From: an uncultured Kordia sp.
Lineage (GTDB): Bacteria; Bacteroidota; Bacteroidia; Flavobacteriales; Flavobacteriaceae
Direction of reading: 5' to 3'
Assembly (NCBI RefSeq): GCF_947489565.1
Contig: NZ_CANLEA010000020.1
Span: 1-64,000 of the forward strand
Length of the DNA: 64,000 nucleotides
Part shown: piece by piece, positions 10,170-19,123 of the stretch
Position numbering within the stretch: the stretch's first letter is position 1
Layout of the letters: each line of letters starts with the position of its first letter
Translations under genes and position numbers: made by a program
Notes under the pieces: model-generated
Told to the model about the DNA's origin: nothing
The model's input: the letters and a program-made list of their open reading frames with translations, nothing else
Database searches by the model: none

Positions 10170-10814
10170 TTAAGCTTTTTTTAACATTTCTAAGGCTGTT
10201 TTAGATACTTTGTGCGTGCCTTCGTATGTTTTAAAAGTGTAATTCTTACCAAATAATAATTGCATTTTTTCATGTTCTTGATGCATGCGTTCTTCTGTAA
10301 AATATTCGTCTTGCAAACCTACGATATTCAGTATTTTTGTTTTTTCAGGATTGATAAATGAAAAATCTTCTGTAGTTAATTCTGTGGGAATGCTTCCTGC
10401 ATATATGATCAATTTATCACAAGGAATTTGATAACGCGAAACCCAACGCATTGCTACCGAAACACCTTGCGAAAAGCCTAATACAAAGAAATTTACATGC
10501 TCAGGAATTTGTTCTGCATGATAAATGGCGTTTAAATTTGCCATGACATTTTTGATTTCTGCTTGTGTGTTTTCGCGTGTCAACCAACTTGCACCAACAT
10601 GTTTGTATTCGTTTTTTAAATAGTATTTAGAAGACGCTTGTGGTGCAATGATGTAATTTTCATCCGGATTCAAAGCATCAAAATATTTAATAAAGTAACG
10701 GCTCAAAAAACCAATTCCATGACATACAAACCAAACATTCTTCGTGTTATTGGTCAACGTGTTCATGGTTGAATATGTATTTGTAATTTGATACGCAATT
10801 TCTTTTTCTTCCAT
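10170..10814 (-). CDS. Alpha/beta hydrolase, phospholipase/carboxylesterase type
   Basis: A 214-residue cytoplasmic serine hydrolase without a signal peptide. The nucleophile elbow GFSQG gives S115; GLQDEYF gives D169 and EGTHKVS gives H201, and CHGIG at 31-35 supplies the oxyanion region, so the triad is complete. This spacing fits the carboxylesterase/YpfH group. It is divergent from, and 73 bp from, the menI-like/menF/menD operon. No recognisable MenH is seen in the window, so a role in that pathway is conceivable but unproven; a general esterase is the safer call. Confidence 0.8.
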   Translation of the reverse strand: MEEKEIAYQITNTYSTMNTLTNNTKNVWFVCHGIGFLSRYFIKYFDALNPDENYIIAPQASSKYYLKNEYKHVGASWLTRENTQAEIKNVMANLNAIYHAEQIPEHVNFFVLGFSQGVSVAMRWVSRYQIPCDKLIIYAGSIPTELTTEDFSFINPEKTKILNIVGLQDEYFTEERMHQEHEKMQLLFGKNYTFKTYEGTHKVSKTALEMLKKA

Positions 10815-10887
10815 TAGTATAATTATGCTTAGGGTTTCGTATTTTTGTATTTCAAAAGTAGTCGATAAATTTCCATAAATATATCAA

Positions 10888-11307
10888 ATGAATCTCAATA
10901 AAGAAGCAATTTTAGCACAACTCAATGCAATTGTCCCTAATACTTTGTTAGAAACACTAAAAATTTCCTATACAGATGTAGGTGACGATTTTTTAACCGC
11001 AAAAATGCCCGTAAATCCAAGCGTACATCAACCACAAGGATTATTGCATGGCGGCGCTACTGTAGCATTGGCTGAAACCGTTGGAAGCACAGCTTCTCAT
11101 TTATTTATTGATACGTCAAAGTTTAAAATAAAAGGATTGGAAATTTCTGCCAATCATTTAAAAAGTAAAAAAGATGGCGAAGTGTTTGCAACCGCACGTC
11201 CTATTCACAAAGGACGCACTACACATCTTTGGGAAATTAGAGTGGAAGACGAAGAAGGCAATTTGATTTCCCTTTGTAAATTAACGACCATCGTTTTAGC
11301 GAAGTAA
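10888..11307 (+). CDS. menI: Hotdog thioesterase, probable DHNA-CoA thioesterase
   Basis: A 139-residue PaaI/YbdB-type hotdog protein. HGGATVALAET at 54-64 carries the family's catalytic acid (E63), with VHQPQGLLHGG before it. It starts a tight operon with menF (11 bp gap) and menD, so hydrolysis of 1,4-dihydroxy-2-naphthoyl-CoA, the last CoA step of menaquinone synthesis, is the natural role. The family assignment is firm; the specific substrate is inferred from context. Confidence 0.82.
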   Translation: MNLNKEAILAQLNAIVPNTLLETLKISYTDVGDDFLTAKMPVNPSVHQPQGLLHGGATVALAETVGSTASHLFIDTSKFKIKGLEISANHLKSKKDGEVFATARPIHKGRTTHLWEIRVEDEEGNLISLCKLTTIVLAK

Positions 11308-11318
11308 TATTCATAAAT

Positions 11319-12410
11319 ATGTTAGCAAAGCTATCAGTACAACTTCAAAAACAACTTCCTTTTGTAGCTTACAGAAGACCTAAAAATACTTCGGTAATGC
11401 TAGTTTTTCAGCATACAAATGAATTGCATACAGTTTCAGATTTTACAGAAAGCGGATTTGTATTTGCACCTTTTGACAATACGAAAAAACCAATTCTCAT
11501 ACCATTTGATGAGGTATACTTAGGATCTGCAGACAAAGTTGAATCTGATAGTACGGCAAGCGGCTCTATGAATCCATCTGCGGAAGCATACGAACAACAT
11601 CTCAAATTGGTCAAAAAAGGAGTGGACACAATTCAAAATTCAGACATTGAAAAAATTGTATTGTCACGCACAGAAGAAATTGATTCCACGATACATCCTT
11701 TTGTCATTTTTGAACGCTTGCGAGCGAATTATCCAAACGCTTTTGTGTATTTATGGTATCATCCAAAAGTAGGCATGTGGGCAGGAGCGACACCAGAAAC
11801 ACTCGTAAATGCTAGAAGAACAAATATTACCACCATGTCTTTGGCAGGAACTCGAAAATTTCAAGAAAATGTGGAGGTTTCTTGGAATCAAAAGGAACGA
11901 GAAGAACAGCAAATTGTAACCGATTATATTGTAGATAGTTTGCAAAACATTACGACCAACGTATCCGTTACAGAAGCAAAAACTCACCGAGCAGGAAGTT
12001 TGGTGCACTTATGTGCTATGATTTCTGGAAGAATGGCAGCAAATGTAAATATTGGTGATATTATTACGGCGTTGCATCCTACACCAGCAATTTGTGGTTT
12101 TCCAACGGAAGCAGCGAAATCGTTTATTTTACAAGAAGAAAATTACGATCGCACCTTTTATACAGGTTATTTAGGAGAATTGAATCTAAAGGAAGAAACT
12201 TCGCGAAATCGCAATCGTAAAAATCAGGAAAATAGCGCGTACAAAACCATTCGAAGCTCTTCTGAATTGTATGTAAACTTGCGCTGTATGGAGCTGACAA
12301 CGACAAAAAGAATCCTGTACATTGGTGGCGGAATTACCAAAGACTCGGATCCTGAATCAGAGTGGCAAGAAACACTAGCCAAATCGCAAATAATGAAGCG
12401 AGTATTATAA
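11319..12410 (+). CDS. menF: Isochorismate synthase
   Basis: Converts chorismate to isochorismate, the entry step of menaquinone synthesis. The 363-residue protein is short at the N-terminus compared with E. coli MenF, as is common in Bacteroidetes. The chorismate-binding domain fills residues about 95-360, with TTMSLAGTRKF near 170, HPTPAICGFP near 250 and YTGYLGE near 280. It lies second in the menI-like/menF/menD operon, 11 bp after the thioesterase and 34 bp before menD. Confidence 0.93.
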   Translation: MLAKLSVQLQKQLPFVAYRRPKNTSVMLVFQHTNELHTVSDFTESGFVFAPFDNTKKPILIPFDEVYLGSADKVESDSTASGSMNPSAEAYEQHLKLVKKGVDTIQNSDIEKIVLSRTEEIDSTIHPFVIFERLRANYPNAFVYLWYHPKVGMWAGATPETLVNARRTNITTMSLAGTRKFQENVEVSWNQKEREEQQIVTDYIVDSLQNITTNVSVTEAKTHRAGSLVHLCAMISGRMAANVNIGDIITALHPTPAICGFPTEAAKSFILQEENYDRTFYTGYLGELNLKEETSRNRNRKNQENSAYKTIRSSSELYVNLRCMELTTTKRILYIGGGITKDSDPESEWQETLAKSQIMKRVL

Positions 12411-12444
12411 AAAATACATTGAAATTTGTACTTTTACGCCTCGA

Positions 12445-14193
12445 ATGAAGTATTCAAAAATTCCACTAGCACAAACATTAGTTTCGCTTTGTATAGCCAA
12501 AGGTATCAACCATGTTGTGATTTCCCCAGGTTCACGAAATGCACCCTTAACATTGAGTTTTTCTCAACATCCAAACATTCATGCGTATAGTATTGTAGAT
12601 GAGCGCTGTGCCGCCTTTTTTGCTTTAGGAATGGCACAACAATTACACAAACCTGTCGCAGTTATTTGTACTTCGGGTTCTGCGGTTTTAAATTATTATC
12701 CCGCTATTGCGGAAGCGTATTACAGCAATGTTCCGGTAGTCGTTATTTCAGCAGACAGACCTGAATATTTGATTGATGTTGGTGATGGACAAACCATTCG
12801 ACAAAAACATGTCTTTAAAAGTCATATCAATTATGAAGCAAATTTAAAGCAAGACATTACACATAAAACCACCATTTTAGCAGAAACGCATCAACTTTCG
12901 CCAGAAATGGAGCGCGAACTGCAAAAAAATATTCAAGCATATAACGAGCAAGAAATCAATTTGGCTTTGAATGCTGCCGTTGAAAAAAACGGTCCTGTGC
13001 ATATCAACGCACCATTTGATGAACCTTTGTATGAAATGGAAGAAACACCATCTGTATTTCCAGTAGTGCAACCTTTGGAATTGACAGAAGAAATTGAACA
13101 TGAAAAGATTGCTGCTGTAGCTTCAATTTGGAGGAATTCTACTCAAAAAATGGTCTTGGTTGGAACTTTGCCGCCAAATACGATTGCTGAAAAATACTTG
13201 ACTATTTTGGCAAACGATCCTTCGGTGCTCGTTTTTACGGAAACGACTTCCAATTTACGCGATGATACATTTTTCAATAAAATAGATCAAATGATTTTGC
13301 CGATTGAGAAGAATGAAGCAATGTTGGACGAATTTCAGCCAGAAGTATTGTTAACGCTTGGAGGAATGATTGTTTCTAAGAAAATAAAAGCGATTCTGCG
13401 AAAACGCCAACCCAAACATCATTGGCATATTCATGAAAATAGAGTCTTTGATACATTTTTCTGTTTGGAGCATTTCTTTCAGATGAATCCGAATCATTTC
13501 TTTGAATTATTTTTTGAGCAAGAAACGGCTATTGAAAGTTCGTATAAATCGTTTTGGAATGCTATAAAAGCAGATCGTCAGCAACGTCATGAAATCTATT
13601 TGAAGCAGGCTAATTTTACTGATTTAAAAGCTTTTGAAGCGATATTAGCTTCCTTGCCGTCTTCTATCATTCTGCATTTAGGAAATAGTTCTACCGTTCG
13701 TTATGCACAATTGTTTGAAATTGATGCGAGTATTGAACTGTTTTGTAATCGTGGTACAAGTGGCATTGATGGAAGTACTTCTACCGCTATAGGAACTGCG
13801 GTTGTTGCCGAAAAACAAACCTTATTAATTACAGGTGATTTGAGTTTCTTTTACGACAGCAATGCTTTGTGGAATAATTACATTCCGAAAAACTTCCGAA
13901 TCATCTTGGTCAATAATAGCGGAGGCGGAATTTTTAGAATTCTTCCGGGAAATAAAAATACGGCGAATTTTGATACGTATTTTGAAACCATTCATCCGCA
14001 TACGGCAAAACAATTGGCGGAGATGTATCACTTTGAATACAGTACAGTTTCTGATGAAACATCGCTTCAAGCGGCATTGGTAAATTTCTATGAAGAAAGT
14101 GAACAACCAAAGCTTTTAGAGGTTTTTACGCCAAGAACTGAAAACGACAGTACGTTAATCGATTATTTTAGGTTTTTTAACGAAAAAAAATAA
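12445..14193 (+). CDS. menD: SEPHCHC synthase (MenD)
   Basis: Thiamine-diphosphate enzyme joining isochorismate and 2-oxoglutarate to give SEPHCHC. The 582 residues show the N-terminal HVVISPGSRNAPLTL motif, the conserved VDERCAAFFALGMAQ (catalytic Glu region) and PVVVISADRPEYLID. The C-terminal cofactor domain has TGDLSFFYDSNALWNN, the Mg-ThDP signature, followed by ILVNNSGGGIFRILPG. Full length. Last gene of the operon before a 95-bp gap to the DUF2853 gene. Confidence 0.97.
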   Translation: MKYSKIPLAQTLVSLCIAKGINHVVISPGSRNAPLTLSFSQHPNIHAYSIVDERCAAFFALGMAQQLHKPVAVICTSGSAVLNYYPAIAEAYYSNVPVVVISADRPEYLIDVGDGQTIRQKHVFKSHINYEANLKQDITHKTTILAETHQLSPEMERELQKNIQAYNEQEINLALNAAVEKNGPVHINAPFDEPLYEMEETPSVFPVVQPLELTEEIEHEKIAAVASIWRNSTQKMVLVGTLPPNTIAEKYLTILANDPSVLVFTETTSNLRDDTFFNKIDQMILPIEKNEAMLDEFQPEVLLTLGGMIVSKKIKAILRKRQPKHHWHIHENRVFDTFFCLEHFFQMNPNHFFELFFEQETAIESSYKSFWNAIKADRQQRHEIYLKQANFTDLKAFEAILASLPSSIILHLGNSSTVRYAQLFEIDASIELFCNRGTSGIDGSTSTAIGTAVVAEKQTLLITGDLSFFYDSNALWNNYIPKNFRIILVNNSGGGIFRILPGNKNTANFDTYFETIHPHTAKQLAEMYHFEYSTVSDETSLQAALVNFYEESEQPKLLEVFTPRTENDSTLIDYFRFFNEKK

Positions 14194-14288
14194 CGTGGGC
14201 ATTATGAAAAGTAGGAATATCTTTCAATTCTATACTTTTGATCCCAGATATTATTAGTCAAATTTTACAACAATAAATACACACAATT

Positions 14289-14630
14289 ATGAGCAAAAGA
14301 GACGAGCTAATTACAAAGTACGCTGCTGATTTAAAAGACAAATGTGGAGTAACTCCAGACATGGATTTATTAACAAAAGTAACTATCGGATGTGGACCGG
14401 CTATCTATAACAAAGATGCATCAACTGTTGCAGGATCAGATGAAAAAGAATTAGCAACCGTAAAAAACAATTTCTTAATCAAAAAATTAGGATTGGCTGA
14501 CAGTGCAGATTTAGACAAAGCTATTGACGCAGTTTTAGATCAGTATGGTCGCTCAAACAGATCAAAATATAGAGCTGTTGTATATTACTTATTAACAGTT
14601 CATTTCGGTAAAGAAGCAATCTATAACTAA
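14289..14630 (+). CDS. DUF2853 family protein
   Basis: A small 113-residue cytoplasmic protein matching the DUF2853 family throughout: KYAADLKDKCGVTPDMDLL near the start, then VTIGCGPAIYN, ending VVYYLLTVHFGKEAIYN. The function is unknown. The helical fold is known only from structural genomics. It follows menD by 95 bp and is closed by a strong terminator, so it is probably separately expressed. Confidence 0.88.
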   Translation: MSKRDELITKYAADLKDKCGVTPDMDLLTKVTIGCGPAIYNKDASTVAGSDEKELATVKNNFLIKKLGLADSADLDKAIDAVLDQYGRSNRSKYRAVVYYLLTVHFGKEAIYN

Positions 14631-14673
14631 TATCAGATTGTATTTTAATACTATTATTAAAATCCCTTTTGAA

Positions 14674-14706
14674 AACGCCATCTTAATCTCACGATGGCGT
14701 TTTTTT
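14674..14706 (+). terminator. Terminator of the DUF2853 gene
   Basis: AACGCCATC / GATGGCGTT, loop TTAATCTCAC, then T6. Confidence 0.88.
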
Positions 14707-14822
14707 ATGGAAAAAATTTAATATCACACTAAATAAATTTCTCTTAATGATAATTTCTTCTAAATAATTATACAAAATTGATAACTTTTTAATATATTGT
14801 ATACTAGCAAAACAAGAATAGA

Positions 14823-15296
14823 GTGCACATTCATGATGTAGAAAATAACCAATTAATTGAAGTAGAAATTGTTAGTGCCTTAGGGAAAATGCCTTCTTGT
14901 GATGATGGTTGGAATTTTGAATGGAACGATCTTATCAAAGAGAAAAATACTAAAACGTATATTTTAAAAATAAAAAATGTACCTAATAGTATCGAAGGAA
15001 TATTGCAGTTGCGCATTGAAAATGATATGTTAATTATGAACATTGTAGAAATAGCTCCTTATAATATTGGATCTAATACTAAAAAGTTTGATCGTGTTGC
15101 AGGTTGTTTAATCGCTTTTGCTTGTAGGGAAAGTTTTAAAATTGAAGGAAACTATAAAGGTTTTTTGACATTTGTTTCAAAAACAAAATTAATAGATTGG
15201 TACAGAGATAAATATGGTGCTATTCAAGCATTTGGACAAAGAATGTATATTGATGATGTTGCCGGTTTACGATTGATTGAAGAATATTTGGATTAA
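14823..15296 (+). CDS. Probable toxin, GNAT-like, of a toxin-antitoxin pair
   Basis: A 157-residue cytoplasmic protein. The only reasonable start is GTG at 14823; no in-frame ATG occurs near the N-terminus. The C-terminal half (RVAGCLIAFACRESF ... GFLTFVSKTKLIDWYRDKYG ... RMYID at about 95-145) resembles the acetyl-CoA binding part of GNAT-fold proteins found paired with Xre-type regulators. It lies 12 bp upstream of an HTH gene, the toxin-first order usual for HigBA-like modules. The GNAT relation is by pattern only; activity is unproven. The pair sits as an insertion between DUF2853 and cvfB. Confidence 0.55.
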   Translation: MHIHDVENNQLIEVEIVSALGKMPSCDDGWNFEWNDLIKEKNTKTYILKIKNVPNSIEGILQLRIENDMLIMNIVEIAPYNIGSNTKKFDRVAGCLIAFACRESFKIEGNYKGFLTFVSKTKLIDWYRDKYGAIQAFGQRMYIDDVAGLRLIEEYLD

Positions 15297-15308
15297 AAGT
15301 AGAATGAT

Positions 15309-15788
15309 ATGGAAAAGCAAAAAATAGACAGCAAAAAGGCACAAGTAATTACCGAAAAAATGGAGGTAAATACTAGCGAGTTTGAGATGTTTCAAGCAAT
15401 GCTTTTAAACAAATCAAAACAGCGAACATTAGAACAAAAAGAGAAAATTGAGTTAATGGCACTTACGTTTGAAATGGAAGATTATTTAAAATCAAATGAT
15501 CAAGAGCTAAAATTGGTTGGATATTTTTTGAAAAGTCATTTGAGTACATTTAAAATCAAGCAAAATAAATTTGCAAGCTATATTGGGCAAAAACCATCAA
15601 ACTTATCTAAATTGATTAAAGGAGAGCGTTCCTTGAGTCACGAATTGGCTTTAGTTTTTGGTCAAATATTTAAAAATGATCCAATGCTTTGGCTTGATAT
15701 TCAAGATAAAAATAAGCTATTAGCATTAGAAAAAGCTAAAAGACAGGAGATTGATATGTACTCATTGGAAGACTTGATAAAATTATAA
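15309..15788 (+). CDS. Xre-family HTH antitoxin/regulator
   Basis: A 159-residue protein with an Xre/HigA-type helix-turn-helix at about 85-125: FKIKQNKFASYIGQKPSNLSKLIKGERSLSHELALVFGQIF in consecutive parts, followed by the MLWLDIQDK signature seen in HigA-like antitoxins. The first 75 residues are helical and may bind the partner. It follows the GNAT-like gene by 12 bp and most likely neutralises it and represses the pair. Confidence 0.72.
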   Translation: MEKQKIDSKKAQVITEKMEVNTSEFEMFQAMLLNKSKQRTLEQKEKIELMALTFEMEDYLKSNDQELKLVGYFLKSHLSTFKIKQNKFASYIGQKPSNLSKLIKGERSLSHELALVFGQIFKNDPMLWLDIQDKNKLLALEKAKRQEIDMYSLEDLIKL

Positions 15789-15845
15789 TTCTACGAAATC
15801 TAATTTGAGACAGATAAAGCGTACCTTTGACCGAAATTTAAGAAT

Positions 15846-16676
15846 ATGATTCACTTAGGACAACTTAATACATTAGAGATTTTACGAGAAACGCCTCCTG
15901 GACTTTTCTTAGGCGATGAGGAAGGAAATGAAATTTTGTTGCCAAATAAATATATACCAAGCTCTTTTGAAATAGGAGATAAGTTAACGGTTTTTGCATA
16001 TTTAGATAGTCACGAACGTCCTGTAACTACTACGTTAAAACCTTACATGAAAGTGAATGAATTCGCATTACTTCGTGTGACAGCATTAAGTGATTATGGT
16101 GCGTTTTTAGATTGGGGATTGGAGAAAGATTTGTTTGTTCCGTTTAAAGAACAAGCACGCGATATGCTAGAAGGAAAATGGTATGTAGTGTATTGTTATT
16201 TGGATGAAGAAACGAATCGATTGGTAGCTTCTAGCAAAACAAATAAGTTTTTGAGCAATGAAGAATTGACTGTAGAACGTTTTGAAGAAGTCGATTTGAT
16301 GGTGTCTCGTTTCACAGATTTAGGTGTAGAAATGATCATCAATGAACAACACAAAGGTTTGGTGTATCAGGATGAGATTTTTAAAGAATTGAAACTTGGA
16401 GAGAAACTGAAAGGTGTTATCAAAAAAATTAGAGAAGACAATAAGATTGATCTTTCTTTACAGCAAATTGGATATAAGAACATAGAACCTTCTGCACAAA
16501 CAGTTTTGGATGCTTTACAACAAAATGGAGGAAGCCTGCCTTTGCATGATAAAAGTGATCCAGATGAAATAAAGAGACGTTTAAAAATGAGCAAAAAGAG
16601 CTTCAAGAAAGCAATAGGAAGTCTGTATAAACAACAGCAAATTATTATCAATCCAGACGGAATTGAATTGAAATAA
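15846..16676 (+). CDS. cvfB: S1-like RNA-binding protein, CvfB family
   Basis: A 276-residue cytoplasmic protein with the CvfB layout: two N-terminal S1-like beta barrels (LNTLEILRETPPGLFLGD; ALLRVTALSDYGAFLDWG near 80), a third S1 domain (LVSRFTDLGVEMIIN) and a C-terminal winged helix (RRLKMSKKSFKKAIGSLYKQ). CvfB proteins bind RNA and affect virulence gene expression in firmicutes; the role in flavobacteria is not defined. It is closed by a strong terminator. Confidence 0.88.
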   Translation: MIHLGQLNTLEILRETPPGLFLGDEEGNEILLPNKYIPSSFEIGDKLTVFAYLDSHERPVTTTLKPYMKVNEFALLRVTALSDYGAFLDWGLEKDLFVPFKEQARDMLEGKWYVVYCYLDEETNRLVASSKTNKFLSNEELTVERFEEVDLMVSRFTDLGVEMIINEQHKGLVYQDEIFKELKLGEKLKGVIKKIREDNKIDLSLQQIGYKNIEPSAQTVLDALQQNGGSLPLHDKSDPDEIKRRLKMSKKSFKKAIGSLYKQQQIIINPDGIELK

Positions 16677-16703
16677 GTTGTTTTAACAGACAAAAGAAAT
16701 ATG

Positions 16704-16737
16704 AAAAGGCGCGTTTATCACAAACGCGCCTTTTTGT
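16704..16737. terminator. Bidirectional terminator after cvfB
   Basis: AAAAGGCGCGTTT / AAACGCGCCTTTT around ATCAC. It serves cvfB and probably the converging peptide gene at 16740-16909. Confidence 0.9.
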
Positions 16738-16739
16738 TT

Positions 16740-16909
16740 TTAGCAATAGTTATTGCACCAAGAAGCATTACTTCTGCTTTCAGATGGCTTGCAAATATCA
16801 TTGTCACAATAGCGATACAATTTTGGTGGTTTTCCTCCAGAAACTTGATTCAAATTTCCAGTAACATTTTGCAAAATGCTAACTTTTTTAGTGGCTTCTG
16901 TTTTTTCAT
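16740..16909 (-). pseudogene. RiPP-like precursor broken by one missing A in a homopolymer
   Basis: The ATG at 16909 is followed by six A and gives a 19-residue dead end. Adding one A gives a perfect 56-residue precursor: MKKTEATKKVSILQNVTGN, then NLNQVSGG, then a core with CDNDIC and SWCNNYC at the end. From KVSILQ to the TAA stop at 16740-16742 the frame is open and has the leader and double-glycine layout of the other peptide genes here. Either the gene is disrupted, the tract slips during transcription or replication, or the base is a sequencing error. Its terminator is at 16704-16737. Confidence 0.7.
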
Positions 16910-17028
16910 AATTGATTTTTTATGACTAATGTTGAGGTAAAATTAATCATGTAAATCATTGAAAAAAAGCATTATAAGCTTTGGTTTATGAATCAAAGGT
17001 ATACCGTTTATAAACTGAATGTTACGAA

Positions 17029-17760
17029 TTATTGTTCAAATAAATACGAAACAAATTCTGTAGATTTTGCTTTGCTGTAAATTCGGATATCATCAATACT
17101 TCCACTAAACGGATTTTTACCCGATCCATCGTTTCCAATCAATAATGGTAACGTAGACGTAGAAATTTCTCCTTTTATATATTTCATCAATGCAGGTTTC
17201 CCATTAATGTATAAGTACATAGTATCACCTTTTAACGTGCAAGTAACCATGTACCAAGTATCTTTTTCATAATTAAACTTTCGCAATTCATGCATAATTC
17301 CGTACGGTGCAATCGTAAAAATAATATCGTTGGTAACCACTTCTTCATCTTCTAATGGAGAATAACCAATGGAAATTCCGTACGCAGCTTTTTCAGTTTT
17401 TGCGTCAGAAACATTTTTATAAAGTACTTGTTGTAAATGCGTAACATCTGTTTTTAACCATAAATTGATGGTAAACTCATCGGTAAAATTTAAATGTTCG
17501 TTGGCAGGAATACGAAGATGATCATCCATACCATCAAATCGATATGCAAAATTTGCATTTCCTAAACGATCAAAAGTTCCGCGAACGCCATTTTGTTGAG
17601 CATTAATTCTATACGGACTAAGATCATTGGTGTTTCCGTCAAGCGGATAATACGCAACTAGACTTTCATTAAGATCAAATTGCGGTTCGTCTTCGTCAAT
17701 ACTGCAGCTGCTAAAGGCAAAAAGGATTGCTAGACAGCTAATTAGATAGGTAGTTTTCAT
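17029..17760 (-). CDS. LamG-domain lipoprotein
   Basis: A lipoprotein signal ends in FSSC (C19), followed by the acidic stretch SIDEDEPQFD, which may favour surface display. Residues about 34-240 form a concanavalin A-like LamG/laminin-G3 jellyroll: LVAYYPLDGNTNDLS, FRFDGMDDHL-type (YRFDGMDDHLRIP), FTINLWLKTD, and SIDDIRIYSKA at the end. These domains bind glycans or adhesins; the partner is unknown. 243 residues; likely its own unit, with the C1 peptidase and a membrane protein gene upstream on the same strand. Confidence 0.87.
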   Translation of the reverse strand: MKTTYLISCLAILFAFSSCSIDEDEPQFDLNESLVAYYPLDGNTNDLSPYRINAQQNGVRGTFDRLGNANFAYRFDGMDDHLRIPANEHLNFTDEFTINLWLKTDVTHLQQVLYKNVSDAKTEKAAYGISIGYSPLEDEEVVTNDIIFTIAPYGIMHELRKFNYEKDTWYMVTCTLKGDTMYLYINGKPALMKYIKGEISTSTLPLLIGNDGSGKNPFSGSIDDIRIYSKAKSTEFVSYLFEQ

Positions 17761-17830
17761 GTGGAATCGGTTTTTGTTGACTGATGATTTTATATTTCAA
17801 CTAGCAACAAAAATGATACCAAACCACAAA

Positions 17831-19093
17831 TTATTCTAGAAGATGTTTAAATTCTGGGAATTCTTTTTGATACTGATAAATGTCAGAAGAATACGGAACC
17901 AACGGAGTAGTGGATGCTGAAGATAAGTAATCAACAAACGAATGGTCATATATTTTGGAGTTTATAAGTACATGTTTAATATCATTAATTTGAGTAATTA
18001 TCCTACTGTAAGGACTATCGTAACGAGTATAACCCGATAATGCATTTTGTAGCAAATAATTTCGGCGGCTATCTTTTATACTCAATTTTTTGTCGTCATT
18101 GTCTTCTCCTGCTATTATGAAAAATCGATGGTATTCATATAGAATATCAAGCAGTTCTTTCGCTTCTTTAGAATTTGGTGATACTTGCTTGAGTTGGCGA
18201 TATACATCAATAGGATCTGGATAATATTGAATACCATATCCATCAAACTTGGCAGACTTAAAATTATGAATCAATATTTTTTGAAGCACAATGTCTTTTA
18301 ATGCAATCTTTTTTCGTGTTTCAAATTTTTGCTTCGTATTTAACAATAATTGCTGTAAATCTGGATGATCTAAACATTTTAGTAAAGCAATAGTTTCTGT
18401 CTTATAAGTTATTCCATAATTTTCTTTAGCATTCGAAATTTCATTCTTTAAATAGCTTAGTTCTTTTTCAAAGATTTTTTCATAAGTAATTTTACTATAG
18501 CGCAAATTAGAAACATTTATAAAGCTAAGAGAGATCACACAGAATAAACTAATAAGGAATGCGTACAATTTCCATTTCCAAACCTTAAAATATAGAGAAA
18601 CTTTTATCCAAGCACCTAAAAACAAATACATAGGAATTAGATATAGAAAATATCCGTACTGTTCATACGTGTTTGATCCAACGAGTATAGGGTTTGAAAG
18701 GATTTGAAGTAAAAACTCTACCAACATATACCAACATAAATACTCTATAAACAGAGCATAATTTGTGATGCGAAGTGCTATCTGTTTTCGTGTTTTTTTT
18801 AAATGAAATGTTGGTTGCATAAACCAATAACGTATCATCATATGATTTCCCATGGAAATCGAAATACCTAGCAAAAGTGTATGTTCAAATGCTATAGCAC
18901 TTGAAGATTGATGCGAAATATCAAAAAACATACCTACACGTGTGAGGTTAATGATTTCAAGAATACAAAACACAAAAGCATAAAATATGAAGGCGTAACA
19001 TACTCCCAAAAATATACCTGTCCAAAATCGAGTTTGCCCAATTTTAGCAATTGTTAAATGTGGTTTGAATTGTATGCGCTTTTCATGCTTCAT
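17831..19093 (-). CDS. Integral membrane protein of unknown function
   Basis: I do not recognise the family. The first half of the 420 residues contains about five hydrophobic segments (GIFLGVCYAFIFYAFVFCI, HTLLLGISISMGNHMM, LCWYMLVEFLLQIL, FLYLIPMYLFLGAWI, LYAFLISLFCVISLSFI). The second half (about 200-420) is soluble, Lys- and Tyr-rich and mostly helical. It ends 30 bp before the start of the peptidase gene's transcription-downstream side (19093 against 19124), so the two may form an operon. The topology is clear; the role is not. Confidence 0.7.
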   Translation of the reverse strand: MKHEKRIQFKPHLTIAKIGQTRFWTGIFLGVCYAFIFYAFVFCILEIINLTRVGMFFDISHQSSSAIAFEHTLLLGISISMGNHMMIRYWFMQPTFHLKKTRKQIALRITNYALFIEYLCWYMLVEFLLQILSNPILVGSNTYEQYGYFLYLIPMYLFLGAWIKVSLYFKVWKWKLYAFLISLFCVISLSFINVSNLRYSKITYEKIFEKELSYLKNEISNAKENYGITYKTETIALLKCLDHPDLQQLLLNTKQKFETRKKIALKDIVLQKILIHNFKSAKFDGYGIQYYPDPIDVYRQLKQVSPNSKEAKELLDILYEYHRFFIIAGEDNDDKKLSIKDSRRNYLLQNALSGYTRYDSPYSRIITQINDIKHVLINSKIYDHSFVDYLSSASTTPLVPYSSDIYQYQKEFPEFKHLLE

Positions 19094-19123
19094 ACAATAT
19101 CTGTATAAAATATTGAATAAACG

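Noticed and set aside
10170-10814. Calling the esterase menH
   Set aside because: The active-site motif (GFSQG) and length fit carboxylesterases better than MenH; only the location favours menH, so it is kept as a hypothesis.
16701-16925. Plus-strand 74-codon ORF after cvfB
   Set aside because: It begins inside the cvfB terminator and is the antisense of the frameshifted peptide gene.
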